A stretch of 64,000 nt of DNA, from NCBI RefSeq assembly GCF_024362365.1, contig NZ_CP101464.1, forward strand, positions 2,790,001-2,854,000, written 5' to 3'. Of the stretch, positions 61,755 to 64,000 are shown in pieces (position 1 is the first letter of the stretch; each line of letters begins with the position of its first letter). Position numbers and translations under genes: made by a program. Below the pieces are notes generated by a model. It had not been told where the DNA came from. It made no database searches and worked only from the letters and a program-made list of their open reading frames with translations. This stretch comes from Janibacter sp. CX7. GTDB lineage: Bacteria > Actinomycetota > Actinomycetes > Actinomycetales > Dermatophilaceae.

Positions 61755-61807
61755 GCGGCGGTCCCCCTTCGTCCCCACCGGGTAGGAGGACGAAGGGGGA
61801 CCGCCGC
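61755..61807 (+). terminator. Terminator after the alcohol dehydrogenase
   Basis: A perfect 20-bp stem (61755-61774 with 61788-61807) and 13-base loop. The stem centre is an inverted CCCCCTTCG/CGAAGGGGG pair. Some read-through to the MoxR gene, which starts 31 bases later, is possible. Confidence 0.8.
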
Positions 61808-61837
61808 ACCCCCGGACGAACCACCGACAGGAGCGCC

Positions 61838-63028
61838 ATGTCCACCACCACGACGGACGCCGTGCCCGCCCTCGCGAGCGTCGAGGACACCATCGAGAAG
61901 TTCCGCGAGCACGGGTACCTCGCCGACCGCAAGCTCGCGACCACCGTCTTCCTCCAGACCCGCCTGGAGAAGCCGGTCCTCCTCGAGGGGCCGGCCGGCG
62001 TGGGCAAGACGCAGCTGGCCCAGAGCCTCGCCGAGGTGACCGGACGCCGCCTCATCCGCCTGCAGTGCTACGAGGGCCAGGACGAGTCGAAGGCCCTCTA
62101 CGAGTGGGACTACGGCAAGCAGCTGCTCTACACGCAGATCCTGCGGGAGAAGATCGGGCAGATCGTCTCCGACGCCGCCGACCTCACCGAGGCCGTCGAC
62201 CGGATCTCGGCGCACGACAGCATCTTCTTCTCCGAGCGCTTCCTCGCCGCCCGCCCGCTCCTCGAGGCGATCACGAGCGAGGAGCCCGTCGTGCTGCTCA
62301 TCGACGAGGTCGACCGCGCCGACGAGGCCCTCGAGGCGGTCCTGCTCGAGCTGCTCTCCGAGTTCCAGATCTCCATCCCCGAGATCGGGACGATCGAGGC
62401 GACGCACCTGCCGCTCGTCGTGCTGACCTCCAACAACACCCGCGACCTGTCGGCCGCGCTCAAGCGCCGCTGCCTGCACCTCTTCCTCGACTACCCGAGC
62501 CCCGAGCGCGAGCTGGACATCCTGCGCTCCAAGGAGACCGGGCTGCAGGACGCGCTCGCCGCGCGCCTCGTCGAGATCGTCCGCGGCCTGCGCGAGCTCG
62601 AGCTGCGCAAGGCGCCGAGCATCTCCGAGACCATCGACTGGGCGCGCACGCTCGCCGTCCTCGGGGTCGACGAGCTCGACGCGACCCTGCTGTCGGACAC
62701 GCTGAGCGTCGTCGTCAAGTACGACCGCGACCTGCGCCGTGCCGGCGAGGCGCTGCCCAAGCTCGTCGACCCCAATGCCGTCGTCCCCGAGGGGCACGAC
62801 CACGGGCACGGGCACGACCACACGCACGACCACCCTCATCCCCACGGCTCCGACCACGGGGACGACGACGTCGACGGGCGCGAGGCCCGCAAGGCGAAGG
62901 ACGCCCCCGGCCGCCACGACACCGACTACTACGGAGCACCCGGGGGTCTCGGGACCTCCCGCAAGGTGACACCGGGTCAGGGCGACCGCTCCTTCGCCGG
63001 TCGGGGCGCGCGCAAGCGCCCCCTGTGA
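61838..63028 (+). CDS. MoxR-type AAA+ ATPase with His-rich tail
   Basis: A 396-residue ATPase. Walker A GPAGVGKTQLAQSLAE, Walker B VVLLIDEVDRAD, sensor LTSNNTRDLSAALKRRCL. The core (to about residue 305) resembles CoxD/MoxR ATPases. From about residue 315 it has a tail rich in His (GHDHGHGHDHTHDHPHPHG) that looks metal-binding, then a basic disordered end. MoxR ATPases with VWA partners remodel metal enzymes; here the neighbour is a metal-dependent dehydrogenase, so metal insertion or activation is inferred. Confidence 0.9.
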   Translation: MSTTTTDAVPALASVEDTIEKFREHGYLADRKLATTVFLQTRLEKPVLLEGPAGVGKTQLAQSLAEVTGRRLIRLQCYEGQDESKALYEWDYGKQLLYTQILREKIGQIVSDAADLTEAVDRISAHDSIFFSERFLAARPLLEAITSEEPVVLLIDEVDRADEALEAVLLELLSEFQISIPEIGTIEATHLPLVVLTSNNTRDLSAALKRRCLHLFLDYPSPERELDILRSKETGLQDALAARLVEIVRGLRELELRKAPSISETIDWARTLAVLGVDELDATLLSDTLSVVVKYDRDLRRAGEALPKLVDPNAVVPEGHDHGHGHDHTHDHPHPHGSDHGDDDVDGREARKAKDAPGRHDTDYYGAPGGLGTSRKVTPGQGDRSFAGRGARKRPL

Positions 63029-63041
63029 GGAGGGAGCGACG

Positions 63042-64000
63042 ATGGAGACCACCCTCCACCGCTTCGTGCGGATCCTGCGGCTGCGCGGTGTCCCGGCGAG
63101 CGTCGCCGAGGCCATCGACGGGCTGAAAGCCGCCGCGCAGCCGGGCGTCCTGGAGGACCGCGAGGTCCTCCGGGCCGCCCTCGCGGTCAGCCTCATCAAG
63201 GACCGCCGGGACATGCCGGTCTTCGACGAGACCTTCGACCGCTTCTTCTCGCTGCGGCCGGTGCTCACCCAGGACCCCGAGCACGGGCACAGCCACGACG
63301 ACCTCTCCGACGACGGCGAGCTCACCGAGTTCTCCCTGTCGGAGGAGCCGGGCGACATGCCTCAGGACGGTCACTCGCACGGCAAGCCGGTCGACCTGCA
63401 CGACTTCTTCCGGCCCGAGGACATGGCGCAGCAGTACAACCTGCACCAGGAGGCCAACCGCCTCGACATGGCCAACCTCACCGACGAGATCGTCCTGTCC
63501 GACGGGACCCAGGCCGGCCCCGACGAGGCCGCGCGCGTGCAGATCAGCACCTCGCGGCTGCACAACCCGGGGGCGCCCGGCGATCTCGCCCGCCGGCCGG
63601 GCATGCAGGTCGACGCCGAGCTGAGCGTCGCGCAGGAGATGGCCCTGCTCGCGTGGCTCGACGAGTCCTCCGACCTGCCCGAGGGCGACGAGGACGAGGG
63701 ACCGGAGATGGCGGCGCTGCGCGAGGCGCTGCAGCCCTTCCTCGACGCGCTGCCCGAGCGGCTCAAGGGGTTCCTCGAGGAGCTCATGGCCCGCGAGGCC
63801 GAGCTGGAGATGCGCGAGATCGAGGCGGCCCAGGCCGAGACCGTCGACGAGGCCGACCGGGCCGCGCTCGAGGACTCGATCCGCCGGCTGCTGCGCTCGC
63901 TGCACGGCGCGCCCCGCCCCCGGCGGCACACCGCGGCCCGCGGGACGATCGACGGCCGGCTGACGATGCGCCGCAACATGCGCTACGACGGCGTGCCCTT
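63042..64000 (+). CDS. CoxE-like VWA domain protein, partial (continues past the window)
   Basis: The first 319 codons from ATG 63042, with AGGAGGGAG upstream, 13 bases after moxR. The N-terminus FVRILRLRGVPASVAEAIDGLKAA is the CoxE/VWA opening, followed by SLIKDRRDMPVFDETFDRFF. Acidic linkers carry small His motifs (EHGHSHDD, DGHSHGK). The frame reaches the segment DGRLTMRRNMRYDGVP that precedes the VWA domain in this family; the MIDAS region lies beyond the window. Likely partner of the MoxR ATPase. Confidence 0.88.
   Translation, partial: METTLHRFVRILRLRGVPASVAEAIDGLKAAAQPGVLEDREVLRAALAVSLIKDRRDMPVFDETFDRFFSLRPVLTQDPEHGHSHDDLSDDGELTEFSLSEEPGDMPQDGHSHGKPVDLHDFFRPEDMAQQYNLHQEANRLDMANLTDEIVLSDGTQAGPDEAARVQISTSRLHNPGAPGDLARRPGMQVDAELSVAQEMALLAWLDESSDLPEGDEDEGPEMAALREALQPFLDALPERLKGFLEELMAREAELEMREIEAAQAETVDEADRAALEDSIRRLLRSLHGAPRPRRHTAARGTIDGRLTMRRNMRYDGVP

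Overview
The window is very GC-rich, densely coding actinobacterial DNA. Codon use, gene content (cydABDC, mycofactocin genes, an Rpf-like protein, BlaI/M56 pair, branched-chain 2-oxoacid dehydrogenase) and the protein sequences themselves suggest a Micrococcales member, most likely Intrasporangiaceae such as Janibacter or a relative. The family assignment is recognition, not a search result. No rRNA, tRNA, CRISPR array, prophage or complete insertion sequence was seen; this looks like an ordinary chromosomal segment carrying three families of small dispersed repeats.

Layout. 0-5.5 kb: a secreted Ig-like protein, a CopD/CtaG copper membrane protein divergent from a MarR regulator, and a secreted serine hydrolase fused to FG-GAP repeats. 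5.5-9.2 kb: bkdABC (E1 alpha, E1 beta, E2). 9.2-16.9 kb: an AbiEi/DUF559-like gene bracketed by palindromes, a HisC-type aminotransferase, a holin-like protein, a substrate-binding/VWA protein and a polar amino acid ABC transporter. 17-23 kb: an NTF2-FMO monooxygenase divergent from a GAF regulator, an MFS exporter and a Tat-exported PhoD. 23.3-30.6 kb: six-gene operon cydA-cydB-cydD-cydC-blaI-M56 peptidase. 30.6-44.5 kb: AIM24 protein, L,D-transpeptidase, MarR/FMN reductase pair, TetR/MMPL pair, ketopantoate reductase, LMW phosphatase, Rpf-like protein, purB and a second MMPL transporter. 44.6-50.7 kb: two tandem SGNH hydrolases, a transglutaminase and arsR / arsM-acr3-arsC. 50.7-54.3 kb: a YbaK-type deacylase, a second GAF regulator and phosphoglucomutase. 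54.4-64 kb: mftABCDE, a mycofactocin-type SDR, mftF, a nicotinoprotein methanol/alcohol dehydrogenase, a MoxR ATPase with a His-rich tail and the start of a CoxE-like VWA protein.

How parts work together. The mft genes make the redox peptide mycofactocin, which re-oxidises tightly bound nicotinamide in enzymes such as the SDR and the alcohol dehydrogenase next to them. MoxR plus VWA may act on that metal-dependent dehydrogenase. The cyd operon supplies cytochrome bd and its assembly transporter, and ends with a BlaI-type repressor and membrane metallopeptidase that could form its own sensor, with a dyad in front of cydA as candidate operator.

Most unusual are the repeats: (1) 15 copies of a 32-bp palindrome centred on CCTAGG, usually in pairs with 42-bp spacing, including pairs read in frame inside both cydD and cydC; (2) a REP-like hairpin family (TGGTCTCGAGGC...), one copy in frame inside bkdC; (3) a strongly over-represented word CGAAGGGG/CCCCTTCG, in both orientations, repeatedly building hairpin stems, as DNA uptake sequences do in other bacteria.
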